From: Rhizobium glycinendophyticum | Lineage (GTDB): Bacteria > Pseudomonadota > Alphaproteobacteria > Rhizobiales > Rhizobiaceae | NCBI RefSeq assembly: GCF_006443685.1 | Contig: NZ_VFYP01000001.1 | Coordinates: 2,418,001-2,482,000, forward strand | Reading direction: 5' to 3' | Length of the DNA: 64,000 nucleotides | Part shown: positions 55,274-63,937 of the stretch, in pieces | Position numbering within the stretch: position 1 is the first letter of the stretch | How the letters are laid out: each line of letters opens with the position of its first letter | Notes under the pieces: generated by a model | The model's database searches: none | Seen by the model: the letters and a program-made list of their open reading frames with translations, nothing else | Told to the model about the DNA's origin: nothing | Made by a program: the position numbers and the translations under genes

Positions 55274-56824
55274 TCAGGCCTGGCCGACCGCCTTTTCGGC
55301 AGCGGCGATCTCTGCAGAACGCTTGGCCACTTCGTCGCCAATCGGCGGGCCCTTGAAGCGCTTGTTCTCGAACACGACCCAGACAATACCGGTCAGAACC
55401 AGGAAGCCGATCGTGATCGGCAGCGCCCAGTCGTTCGGTGCCTGAATACCGATGAAGAAGATCAACGCCATGGCAAGGATGCTGAGTACGGCGACGAGCT
55501 TGTAGGTGCCGATCCCCATGTTCCACTCACCCATCTTGGGCCACTTCGATGTTCCGATAGCGCCGATGCCGAGCGCGATCGGCAGGGCAAAGGAGAGAAA
55601 CAGGAAGATGACTGTGCAGGAGACGACGATCGAATAGGCAGGCGTGCCGGCGATCGTGATGGCAGACGTGAACCAGACGAACAGAACCGACAGGATAGCG
55701 CCGACCCAGATCGCGGCAACCGGAGTCCGGTGCTTGGGGCTGACCTTGGCGAGTGCCGATGAACCCGGCAGGCCCTTGTCGCGCGAGAAGGCATACATCA
55801 TGCGCGACAGCGAGGTGACGGTGGCCAGACCGCAGAGGAACTGCGACACGAAAATGAGGAAGTAGAGGATTTCCTCGACGACCGGGTTCATCTGGGTGTC
55901 CATGGCCCAGAAGAAGACGTTCCAGCCCTGCTTTGCCGCATCGTCCATGTTCGGGATCATCAGGACGAACGAGCACAGCATGATGTAGCCGAAGAGAGAC
56001 GACCACAGGACAGCCGAGATCATGCCGCGTGGCACGGATGTCGAAGCCTTAATGGTTTCTTCCGACGTATGGGCCGACGCATCATAGCCGGTAATGGTGT
56101 AGATCGGCAGCAGCAGCCCCAGGCCAAAGGCCATCAGAGTCGAGACCTGGTTCGGCCAGACGCCGCTTGCACCTTCCGTGCCGGTATAGTTGGCGAAAGT
56201 GAAGAGACGGCTGATTTCGAAGCTCGGCGCAGCCACCAGGCAGGCGATCGTCAGAAGCAGCGCCGTCGCGAAGATCAGGTAACCCGAGAAGTCGGTGAGT
56301 TTCGCGGTAAGCCCGATGCCGAAGTGGTTGATCACCGCCTGGAGAGCCGTAATCACGGCAACGAAGGCGACACGGACGACCAGCGTGTCTTCAAGGCCGA
56401 AATAGGCACCGAAGGCACCGAAGAAGAAGTAGTAGGTGCCGACGTTGATGGCACCCAGAACAGTGACGAGACCGAGCAGGTTGAGCCAGGCGGCGAGCCA
56501 GCCGGTGAAACGGTTGCCGAGGATCGACGCCCAGTGATAGAGGCCGCCGGCCGTCGGATAGGACGAAGCGATCTGGGCGAGACCGAGCGCGAAGACGCCG
56601 GAAATCGCGCAGCCGACGAGCCAGCCGATGCCGATGGCCGCACCGCCGACGCCGGACGTGGCCTGGCCGAGCGAGTTGATCCCGCCAGACAGGATGCAGA
56701 TGATCGAGAAGGAAATTGCGAAGTTCGAGAACGAGCTCATGCGCCGTTCCAGTTCCTGCGCATAGCCCATGGAGTGCAGGATATGAAGATCCTGTTTCTT
56801 GTCGGTATCAGAATAGTCTGACAT
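55274..56824 (-). CDS. APC-superfamily amino acid/amine permease
   Basis: Inner-membrane transporter with 12 predicted helices, 516 residues from the ATG at 56824 (a TTG at 56836 is less likely; GGGGGA upstream). The SSFSNFAISFSIICILSGG segment and SSYPTAGGLYHWAS are typical of the amino acid/choline/GABA branch of the APC superfamily. The sequence does not fix the substrate. Position directly before glnT suggests it imports the compound that GlnT glutamylates. Confidence 0.9.
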   Translation of the reverse strand: MSDYSDTDKKQDLHILHSMGYAQELERRMSSFSNFAISFSIICILSGGINSLGQATSGVGGAAIGIGWLVGCAISGVFALGLAQIASSYPTAGGLYHWASILGNRFTGWLAAWLNLLGLVTVLGAINVGTYYFFFGAFGAYFGLEDTLVVRVAFVAVITALQAVINHFGIGLTAKLTDFSGYLIFATALLLTIACLVAAPSFEISRLFTFANYTGTEGASGVWPNQVSTLMAFGLGLLLPIYTITGYDASAHTSEETIKASTSVPRGMISAVLWSSLFGYIMLCSFVLMIPNMDDAAKQGWNVFFWAMDTQMNPVVEEILYFLIFVSQFLCGLATVTSLSRMMYAFSRDKGLPGSSALAKVSPKHRTPVAAIWVGAILSVLFVWFTSAITIAGTPAYSIVVSCTVIFLFLSFALPIALGIGAIGTSKWPKMGEWNMGIGTYKLVAVLSILAMALIFFIGIQAPNDWALPITIGFLVLTGIVWVVFENKRFKGPPIGDEVAKRSAEIAAAEKAVGQA

Positions 56825-56934
56825 GGCATCCCCCAAAGTGAAGATCGACCGCGGGATTGCGGTGATCGCGTATTTGGCCCGCCGGTTTTTTGTGGCGGTT
56901 ATTCGCAGCTATGCTGCTCCCCGTGAGGTCGTTT

Positions 56935-57714
56935 TTATCGTCCCCCGATCGCACTGACCGCATCTGCGATCAGCCCGGCGAGGTAGTCGGCCATGACCTC
57001 CTGGTCGACGGAATTGGTTATCAGATCGTTGCGCACCTCGATCATGACGTTGGCATAACCGGCAGGCAAGGCGTGCAGGCGCAGCGTATGGGTAACCCCA
57101 TCATCCGGCCCATAAGGTGAATTGCGCTCGACGCGGAATCGTCCGGCCTTGGCCGCGCCATCCAGCATTGCATCGGCAAGACGGCTGTCGCTGTCGTGCA
57201 GGATGCCGATCTCGACCGCCCGCGGCGTGCCAAAGTAGACCGGCGTGAAACTGTGGACGGTGACGACCACATTCGGTCGCCCCTCTCCGCTACGGCGCGC
57301 AAGTTCTGCGCTGATCCGGTCGTGAAACGGAACATAGATTGCAGCCGTCCGGGCATACCGCTCGGCAACCGACAGATCGCGGTTGCCGGGTATCTCGTAG
57401 ATCTCGCTCTTTTCCGGCATCGCGGCGGGCGATTCCGGCGGACGGTTGCAGTCATAGATCAGGCGGGAAAACCGCTGATAGACCAAAAGCGCATCAAGCT
57501 TGGAAGAGAGAAGCCGAGAAAGCTCAAGTGCGCCAGGATCCCAGGCGATGTGGCTGGACAGGGCGTCGCTCGAAAGGCCGAGCGTACCGACGGATTGAGG
57601 CAGCAGACGTGATGCGTGTTCGCAGACAAGCACGACCGCGCCGCCGGCACTCACGTTCTCCACGGCTACGGTTTCCCCGTCTGCCGATGTCAGGATCCCT
57701 GACCTCACGAGCAT
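56935..57714 (-). CDS. N-formylglutamate amidohydrolase-family hydrolase
   Basis: Zinc-dependent amidohydrolase of the FGase/HutG2 family, 259 residues. Visible motifs are VLVCEHASRLLP at the N-terminus, HIAWDPGALELSRLL, VYQRFSRLIYDCNRPPESP and VVVTVHSFTPVYFG, which carry the conserved His/Glu/Asp residues. Classical members hydrolyse N-formylglutamate in histidine degradation, but no hut genes are here. In this context cleavage of a gamma-glutamyl or N-acyl glutamate product is a reasonable inference. First gene of the minus-strand cluster, divergent from the RpiR gene. Confidence 0.88.
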   Translation of the reverse strand: MLVRSGILTSADGETVAVENVSAGGAVVLVCEHASRLLPQSVGTLGLSSDALSSHIAWDPGALELSRLLSSKLDALLVYQRFSRLIYDCNRPPESPAAMPEKSEIYEIPGNRDLSVAERYARTAAIYVPFHDRISAELARRSGEGRPNVVVTVHSFTPVYFGTPRAVEIGILHDSDSRLADAMLDGAAKAGRFRVERNSPYGPDDGVTHTLRLHALPAGYANVMIEVRNDLITNSVDQEVMADYLAGLIADAVSAIGGR

Positions 57715-57749
57715 GCTGCTGTCCCCCGCGCCTTGAAGGCTGCTTTTGT

Positions 57750-57768
57750 TGAAGAAGAGAATTCTTCA
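57750..57768. promoter_or_regulatory. Inverted repeat, candidate RpiR-family operator
   Basis: TGAAGAA-GAGAA-TTCTTCA is a perfect 7-5-7 inverted repeat, 36 bp upstream of the FGase-like start and between it and the rpiR-like gene. A related shorter element TGAAAAAATCTCTTCA lies at 57795-57810. RpiR-type regulators are HTH dimers that bind such dyads. No copy is seen before the ABC transporter genes. Confidence 0.62.
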
Positions 57769-57818
57769 CAGTTGCGCCACTGTCAATCCGGTTCTGAAAA
57801 AATCTCTTCAAAGGCCGG

Positions 57819-57847
57819 TTGACTCAATTGTGACAGCGAGGCTTAAT
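57819..57847 (+). promoter_or_regulatory. Sigma-70-type promoter of the RpiR-family gene
   Basis: TTGACT, a 17-bp spacer and CTTAAT. The predicted start of transcription is about 40 nt before the translation start, and a GAGGGGAG ribosome-binding site lies between. Confidence 0.55.
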
Positions 57848-57893
57848 CTTAGAAAAGCCGGCGATAGACTGGTTTGAGGGGAGACTTCGGTCC

Positions 57894-58766
57894 TTGCTGA
57901 ATGCGTCCAACACGGTATCGGACGTGATCCATGCCCATTTCAATGGGCTGACGCGTGCTGAGCGACAGCTGGCCGAAAGCCTGCTGGAAAACTATCCCGT
58001 GTCCGGGCTCGGCAGCATCACCACGGTGGCCGAGAATGCCGGCGTATCGACCCCGACCGTCGCCCGCATGGTGCAGAAGCTCGGCTACAAGGGCTATCCG
58101 GAATTCCAGGCGCATTTGCATCAGGAACTCGAAGCGACGATTTCAAATCCGATCGCCAAACACGACCGCTGGGCCGCCAACGCTCCAAACCGTCACATCC
58201 TCAATCGCTTTGCCGAAGCGGTCATGTCCAATCTGCGCGATTCACTCGGGGAGCTGAAGACCGCGACCTTCGATGAGGCTGCTCGTCTGATGGGCGACCG
58301 CGACCGCAGCCTCTATTTTGTCGGTGGCCGTATCACTGGAGCGCTCGCCGAATACTTCTTTACACATATGCAGGTGATAAGGCCGAAGACGACACTGATG
58401 TCGTCCAATGCGAGCTCGTGGCCACAGCATGTGCTGAACATGCAGAAGGGCGACGTGCTCGTCATCTTCGATATCAGGCGCTACGAGGCAGACCTGACGA
58501 CCCTTGCCGAAGTGGCGCGCGCCAACGGCGTGGAAATCGTGCTGTTTACGGATCAATGGATGTCGCCGGTCGCGCAATACGCCGCCAACTGTTTCAAGCT
58601 CCACATCGAGGCGCCCTCCGCTTGGGACAGCTCCGTCGTGACGCTCTTCGTCGTGGAAGCCTTGATAGAAGCCGTGCAGAGCTCGTCCTGGAACGAGACG
58701 CGCGAACGCATGAACACCCTGGAAGGGCTTTTCGAGCAGGCTCGCCTGTTTCGAAAACCACGCTAG
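57894..58766 (+). CDS. RpiR/MurR-family transcriptional regulator with SIS domain
   Basis: The 290-residue regulator has an N-terminal HTH_6 domain (about residues 5-80, with LTRAERQLAESLLENYP and AENAGVSTPTVARMVQKLGYKG) and a C-terminal SIS domain (about 120-265, with LYFVGGRITGALAEYFFTHM and DVLVIFDIRRYEADLTTLAEVA). SIS domains of this family usually bind phosphosugars; the SIS here has diverged. The start appears to be TTG at 57894; a downstream GTG is possible. It is divergent from the glnT cluster and upstream of the ABC importer. Confidence 0.9.
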   Translation: MLNASNTVSDVIHAHFNGLTRAERQLAESLLENYPVSGLGSITTVAENAGVSTPTVARMVQKLGYKGYPEFQAHLHQELEATISNPIAKHDRWAANAPNRHILNRFAEAVMSNLRDSLGELKTATFDEAARLMGDRDRSLYFVGGRITGALAEYFFTHMQVIRPKTTLMSSNASSWPQHVLNMQKGDVLVIFDIRRYEADLTTLAEVARANGVEIVLFTDQWMSPVAQYAANCFKLHIEAPSAWDSSVVTLFVVEALIEAVQSSSWNETRERMNTLEGLFEQARLFRKPR

Positions 58767-58907
58767 GAGAACAGCAAACGGAGGACCTTTTCCGGATTAG
58801 GGGCCGAAATAGGGAACAATCGAAACTGGCCATGATATCCGTCACATAACCATAACAATGGGCACATAAGTGAACCGCATCGCTGCCAACCTCAGAGGAG
58901 AAACACA

Positions 58908-60014
58908 GTGACCACCAATCTTCGCAAATTCCTGTCGCTCACGACCGCTCTGGTCATGACAAGCTCCGCCGTCGCCTATGCCGAGCCGAGCGCCGAGCTG
59001 ATCGAAGCCGCCAAGAAGGAAGGCATGCTGACCACCATCGCCCTGCCGCACGACTGGTGCGGTTATGGCGCCGTCATCGATGGCTTCAAGAAGAAGTATC
59101 CGGAAATCACCGTCAACGAACTCAACCCGGACGCAGGTTCGGCTGACGAAGTTGAAGCCGTGAAGGCCAACAAGGACAACAAGGGCCCGCAGGCACCTGA
59201 CGTTGTCGACGTCGGTCTGGCTTTCGGCCCGCAGATGAAGGCTGAAGGCCTGCTGCAGCCCTACAAGGTCTCCACTTGGGACGAAATTCCGGACACCATC
59301 AAGGACGCCGAAGGCTACTGGTACGGCGACTATTACGGCGTCATGTCGATGATCGTGAACAAGGATCTGGTCAAGAACACCCCGGCCGACTGGGCTGATC
59401 TGATGAAGCCGGAATATTCCGGTCAGGTCGCTCTCGCTGGTGATCCGCGCGCCTCCAACCAGGCCATTCTCGGCGTTCTCGCCGCTGGTCTCGCCTCGGG
59501 CGCAAAGGCTGGCAAGGAAGCCGGTGAAGCTGGCCTGAAGTACTTCGCCGAACTCAACAAGGCCGGCAACTTCGTTCCGGTCATCGGCAAGTCCGGCACG
59601 CTCGCCCAGGGCTCGACCCCGATCGTCGTCGCCTGGGACTACAACGCGCTCTCCTGGAAGGACACGCTGGCCGGCAACCCGCCGGTTGAAGTCATCGTCC
59701 CGGCCTCGGGCGTCCTCGCCGGCGTTTATGTTCAGGGTATCTCAGCCTACGCGCCGCACCCGAACGCTGCCAAGCTCTGGATGGAATACCTCTATTCCGA
59801 CGAAGGCCAGACCGCATGGCTCGCCGGCTATTGCCACCCGGCCCGCTTCAACGCCATGTCCAAGGCTGGCAAGATCCCGCAGGCCCTGCTCGACAAGCTG
59901 CCGCCGGCTGCTTCGTACGAGAAGGCCTACTTCCCGACTCTCGAAGAAGTCGACGCCAACAAGGCCGCCGTCACGGCTGGCTGGGACAGCGTCGTCGGCG
60001 CGAACGTTCAGTAA
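58908..60014 (+). CDS. ABC transporter periplasmic substrate-binding protein
   Basis: The 368-residue type II periplasmic binding protein (SBP_bac_6-like, FbpA/AfuA/PotD group) starts with GTG after GAGGAG. The signal peptide is cleaved after AYA at about residue 25. It has one cysteine pair (DWCGYG and GYCHPAR). Relatives bind Fe3+, polyamines, 2-aminoethylphosphonate or sugar phosphates. No tyrosine cluster typical of iron binders is evident, and the ligand remains unknown. Confidence 0.9.
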   Translation: MTTNLRKFLSLTTALVMTSSAVAYAEPSAELIEAAKKEGMLTTIALPHDWCGYGAVIDGFKKKYPEITVNELNPDAGSADEVEAVKANKDNKGPQAPDVVDVGLAFGPQMKAEGLLQPYKVSTWDEIPDTIKDAEGYWYGDYYGVMSMIVNKDLVKNTPADWADLMKPEYSGQVALAGDPRASNQAILGVLAAGLASGAKAGKEAGEAGLKYFAELNKAGNFVPVIGKSGTLAQGSTPIVVAWDYNALSWKDTLAGNPPVEVIVPASGVLAGVYVQGISAYAPHPNAAKLWMEYLYSDEGQTAWLAGYCHPARFNAMSKAGKIPQALLDKLPPAASYEKAYFPTLEEVDANKAAVTAGWDSVVGANVQ

Positions 60015-60026
60015 TATCACGCACTA

Positions 60027-60062
60027 AAATGCCGTCCCGGTCTTGCGACCGGGGCGGCATTT
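60027..60062 (+). terminator. Stem-loop between binding-protein and permease genes
   Basis: A 16-bp stem (AAATGCCG and CCCGGTC arms with CGGCATTT, one G-T mismatch) with a TTGC loop, 13 bp after the stop codon. The T-run is short. Such an intercistronic hairpin commonly lowers permease expression relative to the binding protein. Confidence 0.75.
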
Positions 60063-60107
60063 GCATTCAATAGGTTCTGCGGCACACGCGGACGAGGGGC
60101 AAGAGAC

Positions 60108-60998
60108 ATGTCTTCAAATGAGGTAAGTGCGGGGGCGTCCGAGCGACAGCCATTTCGGCTCCCATTGCACTGGTTGGGGGTCGTCCCCTTCGCCGCTTTC
60201 ACGATCCTGTTCCTCATCATGCCGACGATGAAGATCGTCATCGGCGCCTTCCAGACACCGGACGGCACATTCACCTTCGAGAACATCGGCAGCCTGTTCA
60301 CCGCATCGATCCTGTCGGCCTACTGGATCTCCATCAAGATCAGCCTTGCTTCCGCTATCCTCGGCTGCATGATCGGCTTTGCCGTCGCCGCAGCCGTCGT
60401 GCTCGGCGGTCTGCCGCAATGGGTGCGCGGACCGCTTCTGACCTTTTCGGGAGTCGCCTCCAACTTCGCCGGTGTCCCCCTTGCCTTTGCCTTTCTGGCA
60501 ACCCTGGGCCCGCTGGGCATCCTCACCATTTTTCTGAAGACCCAGCTTGGCATTGACCTGCGGGCTCTCGGCTTCAACATCCTGTCCTTCTGGGGCCTGA
60601 CGGTCACCTATCTGTTCTTTCAGATCCCCCTGATGATCCTGATCATCACGCCGGCGTTGGATGGTCTGAAGCGCGAATGGCGCGAAGCTGCATCGATCCT
60701 CGGCGCCACCAATCTGCAATACTGGCGTCTGGTCGCCTTCCCGATCCTGCTGCCGTCGATCCTCGGCACGATCGCGCTTCTCTTCGCGAATGCCTTCGGC
60801 GCCGTCGCCACCGCGATCGCCCTCACCGGCTCATCCCTGAACATCGTGCCGATCCTGCTCTTCGCCCAGATTCGCGGCGACGTTCTCGGCAATCCGCATC
60901 TCGGTTATGCGCTGGCCTTCGGCATGATCGTCGTCACCGGCATTGCAAATGCTCTTTATATCTGGCTGCGCGCCCGCAGCGAAAGGTGGTTGAAATGA
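60108..60998 (+). CDS. ABC transporter permease 1 (PotB/FbpB type)
   Basis: The 296-residue inner-membrane permease has six predicted helices and the ATPase-contact EAA loop in KREWREAASILGATNLQYW (about residues 184-202). It pairs with the next gene, which it overlaps by 4 nt (ATGA). It is separated from the binding-protein gene by a stem-loop but otherwise belongs to the same operon. Confidence 0.93.
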   Translation: MSSNEVSAGASERQPFRLPLHWLGVVPFAAFTILFLIMPTMKIVIGAFQTPDGTFTFENIGSLFTASILSAYWISIKISLASAILGCMIGFAVAAAVVLGGLPQWVRGPLLTFSGVASNFAGVPLAFAFLATLGPLGILTIFLKTQLGIDLRALGFNILSFWGLTVTYLFFQIPLMILIITPALDGLKREWREAASILGATNLQYWRLVAFPILLPSILGTIALLFANAFGAVATAIALTGSSLNIVPILLFAQIRGDVLGNPHLGYALAFGMIVVTGIANALYIWLRARSERWLK

Positions 60999-61777
60999 AG
61001 CGGCTCTGGGCCTGGGGGGCTCTGATCTTCGGCCTCCTCTACTTCTTCCTGCCGCTCGTCGGCATGACCAATTTTTCGCTCAAGATGCGCCGCGGCGAAT
61101 ATTCCTTCGACGCCTATGCGAAGGTGTTTGCAGACTCGCGTTTCCAGGAAACCTTCACCTATTCGGTGACCATGGCGCTTCTGACCATCGTCTTCGGCAT
61201 CCTGCTCGTCGTTCCGACCGCATACTGGGTCCGCCTCAAACTGCCCCGGCTGCGCCCCTATATCGAATTTGTCACCCTGCTGCCGCTGGTTATTCCTGCC
61301 ATCGTTATCGTCTTCGGCTATATCCGCCTCTACAATACCTCGAGCTGGCTGCCGCTCACGGGCTCGGCCCTCGGCACCGATATGCTGCTGATGTTCGGCT
61401 ATGCGACGCTCGCCCTTCCCTACATGTACCGCGCGGTCGACACCGGCCTTCGCACCATCGACATCGGCACGCTGACGGAAGCCGCTCAAAGCCTCGGCGC
61501 CGGCTGGTTCACCATCATTTCGCGCATCATCCTGCCGAATGTGCTGGTCGCGGTGCTCTCCGGGGCCTTCCTGACCTTCGCCATCGTCATCGGCGAATTC
61601 ACCATGGCCGCTCTTTTGAACAAGCCGGCCTTTGGCCCCTACATGCAGCTGCTGGGCGCCAACCGCGCCTATGAGCCGGCCGCACTCGCCGTCATCGCCT
61701 TCGGCATCACCTGGGGCTGCCTCGGTCTGATCCAGCTCGTTTCCCGCCTCCAGAAAACAGCCCCGCGCCAGGCTTGA
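60995..61777 (+). CDS. ABC transporter permease 2 (PotC type)
   Basis: The 260-residue permease starts at the ATG at 60995, overlapping the stop of permease 1. It has six predicted helices, and the EAA loop is LTEAAQSLGAGWFTIISRIILP. It forms the transmembrane heterodimer with permease 1 and is followed 12 bp later by the ATPase gene. Confidence 0.92.
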   Translation: MKRLWAWGALIFGLLYFFLPLVGMTNFSLKMRRGEYSFDAYAKVFADSRFQETFTYSVTMALLTIVFGILLVVPTAYWVRLKLPRLRPYIEFVTLLPLVIPAIVIVFGYIRLYNTSSWLPLTGSALGTDMLLMFGYATLALPYMYRAVDTGLRTIDIGTLTEAAQSLGAGWFTIISRIILPNVLVAVLSGAFLTFAIVIGEFTMAALLNKPAFGPYMQLLGANRAYEPAALAVIAFGITWGCLGLIQLVSRLQKTAPRQA

Positions 61778-61789
61778 GGACTTCTTTTC

Positions 61790-62842
61790 ATGACCTTTCT
61801 GAAACTCACCCACCTGCAGAAGTCCTTTGGCCCGACCAAGGTCGTGCATGATTTCAACATGGCGATCGACAAGGGCGAATTCATCTCCTTTCTCGGCCCC
61901 TCGGGCTGCGGCAAGACCACCGTGCTGCGGATGATCGCCGGCTTCGAGACACCGTCGGCCGGGACCATCGAGATCGCCGGCAAGGACCAGACGAGCCTGA
62001 AGCCGAACCAGCGCAATATCGGCATGGTCTTCCAGGCCTATGCGCTGTTTCCCAACATGAACGTCGCCGACAACGTCGCCTTCGGCCTCAAGATCGCGGG
62101 CATGCCCAAGGCCGACATCGACACCCGGGTCAAGGAAATGCTCGCGCTCATCCATCTGGAGCATCTCGCCGAACGCTACCCCTACCAGCTCTCCGGCGGC
62201 CAGCAGCAGCGCGTGGCGCTCGCCCGCGCGCTTGCCCCGAAGCCCCAGGTTCTCCTCCTCGACGAGCCGCTCTCGGCCCTCGACGCCAAGATCCGCGTCT
62301 CGTTGCGCGAAGAAATCCGCCAGATCCAGCAGAAGCTCGGCATCACCACCGTCTTTGTGACGCACGACCAGGAAGAGGCGCTGTCGATCTCCGACCGCAT
62401 CGTCGTGATGAATGCCGGCAAGGCCGATCAGATCGGCACGCCTTTTGAAATCTACAACCGACCCACCACCCGCTTTGTTGCTTCCTTCGTCGGAACGCTG
62501 AACGTGCTCGACGCCGTGGTCGCCGATCAGGGAGCGGGCCTCGTCCGGGTGGGAGACAAGACGCTGAAGATCAACGAGCAGATCCCCGCTGCCAACGGCG
62601 CTGCCATACAGCTCGCCATGCGCCCGGAAGCGGGCTCTTTGGCCGATCCGGCAGAGGCCACCATCGCCGGCACGGTGACATCGAGCCAGTTCCTCGGTTC
62701 GGTGATCCGCACCCGCGTGGATGTCGGCGGTAAGCCGGTCTCCTTCGACACATTCAACGATCCCGGCAGCACTCCGCCGACCGTCGGTGCGACAGTCGGC
62801 GTCAAGATCGACCCCACTGCCTTGATCCTGCTCGCCGAATGA
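61790..62842 (+). CDS. ABC transporter ATPase (PotA/FbpC type)
   Basis: The 350-residue ATPase has Walker A GPSGCGKTT, the signature LSGGQQQRVALARAL, Walker B VLLLDEPLSALDAK, the H-loop VTHDQEEAL and a C-terminal TOBE regulatory domain (about residues 275-345). It energises the importer encoded by the three preceding genes. The order binding protein-permease-permease-ATPase is standard. Confidence 0.95.
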   Translation: MTFLKLTHLQKSFGPTKVVHDFNMAIDKGEFISFLGPSGCGKTTVLRMIAGFETPSAGTIEIAGKDQTSLKPNQRNIGMVFQAYALFPNMNVADNVAFGLKIAGMPKADIDTRVKEMLALIHLEHLAERYPYQLSGGQQQRVALARALAPKPQVLLLDEPLSALDAKIRVSLREEIRQIQQKLGITTVFVTHDQEEALSISDRIVVMNAGKADQIGTPFEIYNRPTTRFVASFVGTLNVLDAVVADQGAGLVRVGDKTLKINEQIPAANGAAIQLAMRPEAGSLADPAEATIAGTVTSSQFLGSVIRTRVDVGGKPVSFDTFNDPGSTPPTVGATVGVKIDPTALILLAE

Positions 62843-62893
62843 GGACATAAGCAAACCGGCCATCGAAGCAGAGCCCAGACCAAGGAGAGACCC

Positions 62894-63937
62894 ATGCGCG
62901 CCATGTACTACGAAACCTTTGGCGCGATGCCCGAGATTCGGACCTTGCCCGACCCGACACCGACGCCCGGTGGCGTCGTGATCGCGGTCAAGGCGACAGG
63001 GCTTTGCCGAAGCGACTGGCACGGCTGGATGGGGCACGACCCCGACATCAATCTGCCGCATGTGCCCGGCCACGAATTCGCCGGCACGATCGCAGCCGTC
63101 GGCCGCGAAGTGAAGCGCTTCAAGGTTGGCGAACGCGTGACTGTTCCCTTTGTCTCCGGCTGCGGCCATTGCCACGAGTGCCGCTCCGGCAACCAGCAGG
63201 TTTGCGAAGAACAGTTCCAGCCCGGCTTTACCCATTGGGGCTCGTTCGCCGAATATGTCGCGATCGATTACGCCGACCAGAACCTCGTCCACCTGCCCGA
63301 ACAAATCGCCTACGAGACCGCCGCCGGTCTCGGCTGCCGCTTTGCCACCTCCTTCCGCGCCGTCGTCGATCAGGGTCGATTGAAGGGCGGCGAATGGCTG
63401 GCCGTCCATGGCTGCGGCGGCGTCGGTCTCTCCGCGATCATGATCGGCAAGGCGCTCGGAGCCAATGTCGTGGCGATCGACATCGCCGAGGACAAACTGG
63501 CTCTGGCAAGAGAGCTCGGCGCGAGCACCGTCATCAACAGCCGGGCGGTGCAGGACACCGTCGAGGCCGTGCGTGACATAACTGGCGGCGGCGCGCATGT
63601 CTCGGTCGACGCACTTGGGCATCCCCAGACCTGCTGCAATTCCATCACCAATCTGCGCCGGCGCGGCCGCCATGTGCAGGTCGGGCTGATGCTCGGAGAG
63701 CATTCGACACCCGCCATTCCCATGGCCCGCGTGATTTCCCAGGAACTGGAGATCTACGGCAGCCACGGCATGCAATCCTGGCGCTATGACGCGATGATGC
63801 AGATGATCCTATCGAGCAGCCTGGATCCTGCCCGCCTGATCGGCAGGCGCCTGACCCTGACGGAGGCCGCGCCCGCCCTTACTGAAATGGATCGCTTCGC
63901 CGAAAGCGGCATCAGCATCATCGATCGGATGATCTGA
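62894..63937 (+). CDS. Zinc-dependent medium-chain alcohol dehydrogenase
   Basis: The 347-residue MDR-superfamily enzyme has the catalytic-zinc ligands Cys in [10 protein letters not shown] and His-Glu in VPGHEFAG, the structural-zinc cluster [15 protein letters not shown], and the NAD-binding [13 protein letters not shown] followed by an acidic VAIDIAEDK, which favours NAD over NADP. It is probably cotranscribed with the importer and may oxidise the imported compound or a derivative. The last 63 bp of the window after it hold no recognisable feature. Confidence 0.92.
   Translation: MRAMYYETFGAMPEIRTLPDPTPTPGGVVIAVKATGLCRSDWHGWMGHDPDINLPHVPGHEFAGTIAAVGREVKRFKVGERVTVPFVSGCGHCHECRSGNQQVCEEQFQPGFTHWGSFAEYVAIDYADQNLVHLPEQIAYETAAGLGCRFATSFRAVVDQGRLKGGEWLAVHGCGGVGLSAIMIGKALGANVVAIDIAEDKLALARELGASTVINSRAVQDTVEAVRDITGGGAHVSVDALGHPQTCCNSITNLRRRGRHVQVGLMLGEHSTPAIPMARVISQELEIYGSHGMQSWRYDAMMQMILSSSLDPARLIGRRLTLTEAAPALTEMDRFAESGISIIDRMI

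Noticed and set aside
60956..63775. A 939-codon open frame antisense to the ABC permease, ATPase and alcohol dehydrogenase genes
   Set aside because: The plus-strand genes carry complete family motifs. The antisense frame is a by-product of high GC third positions and resembles no protein family.
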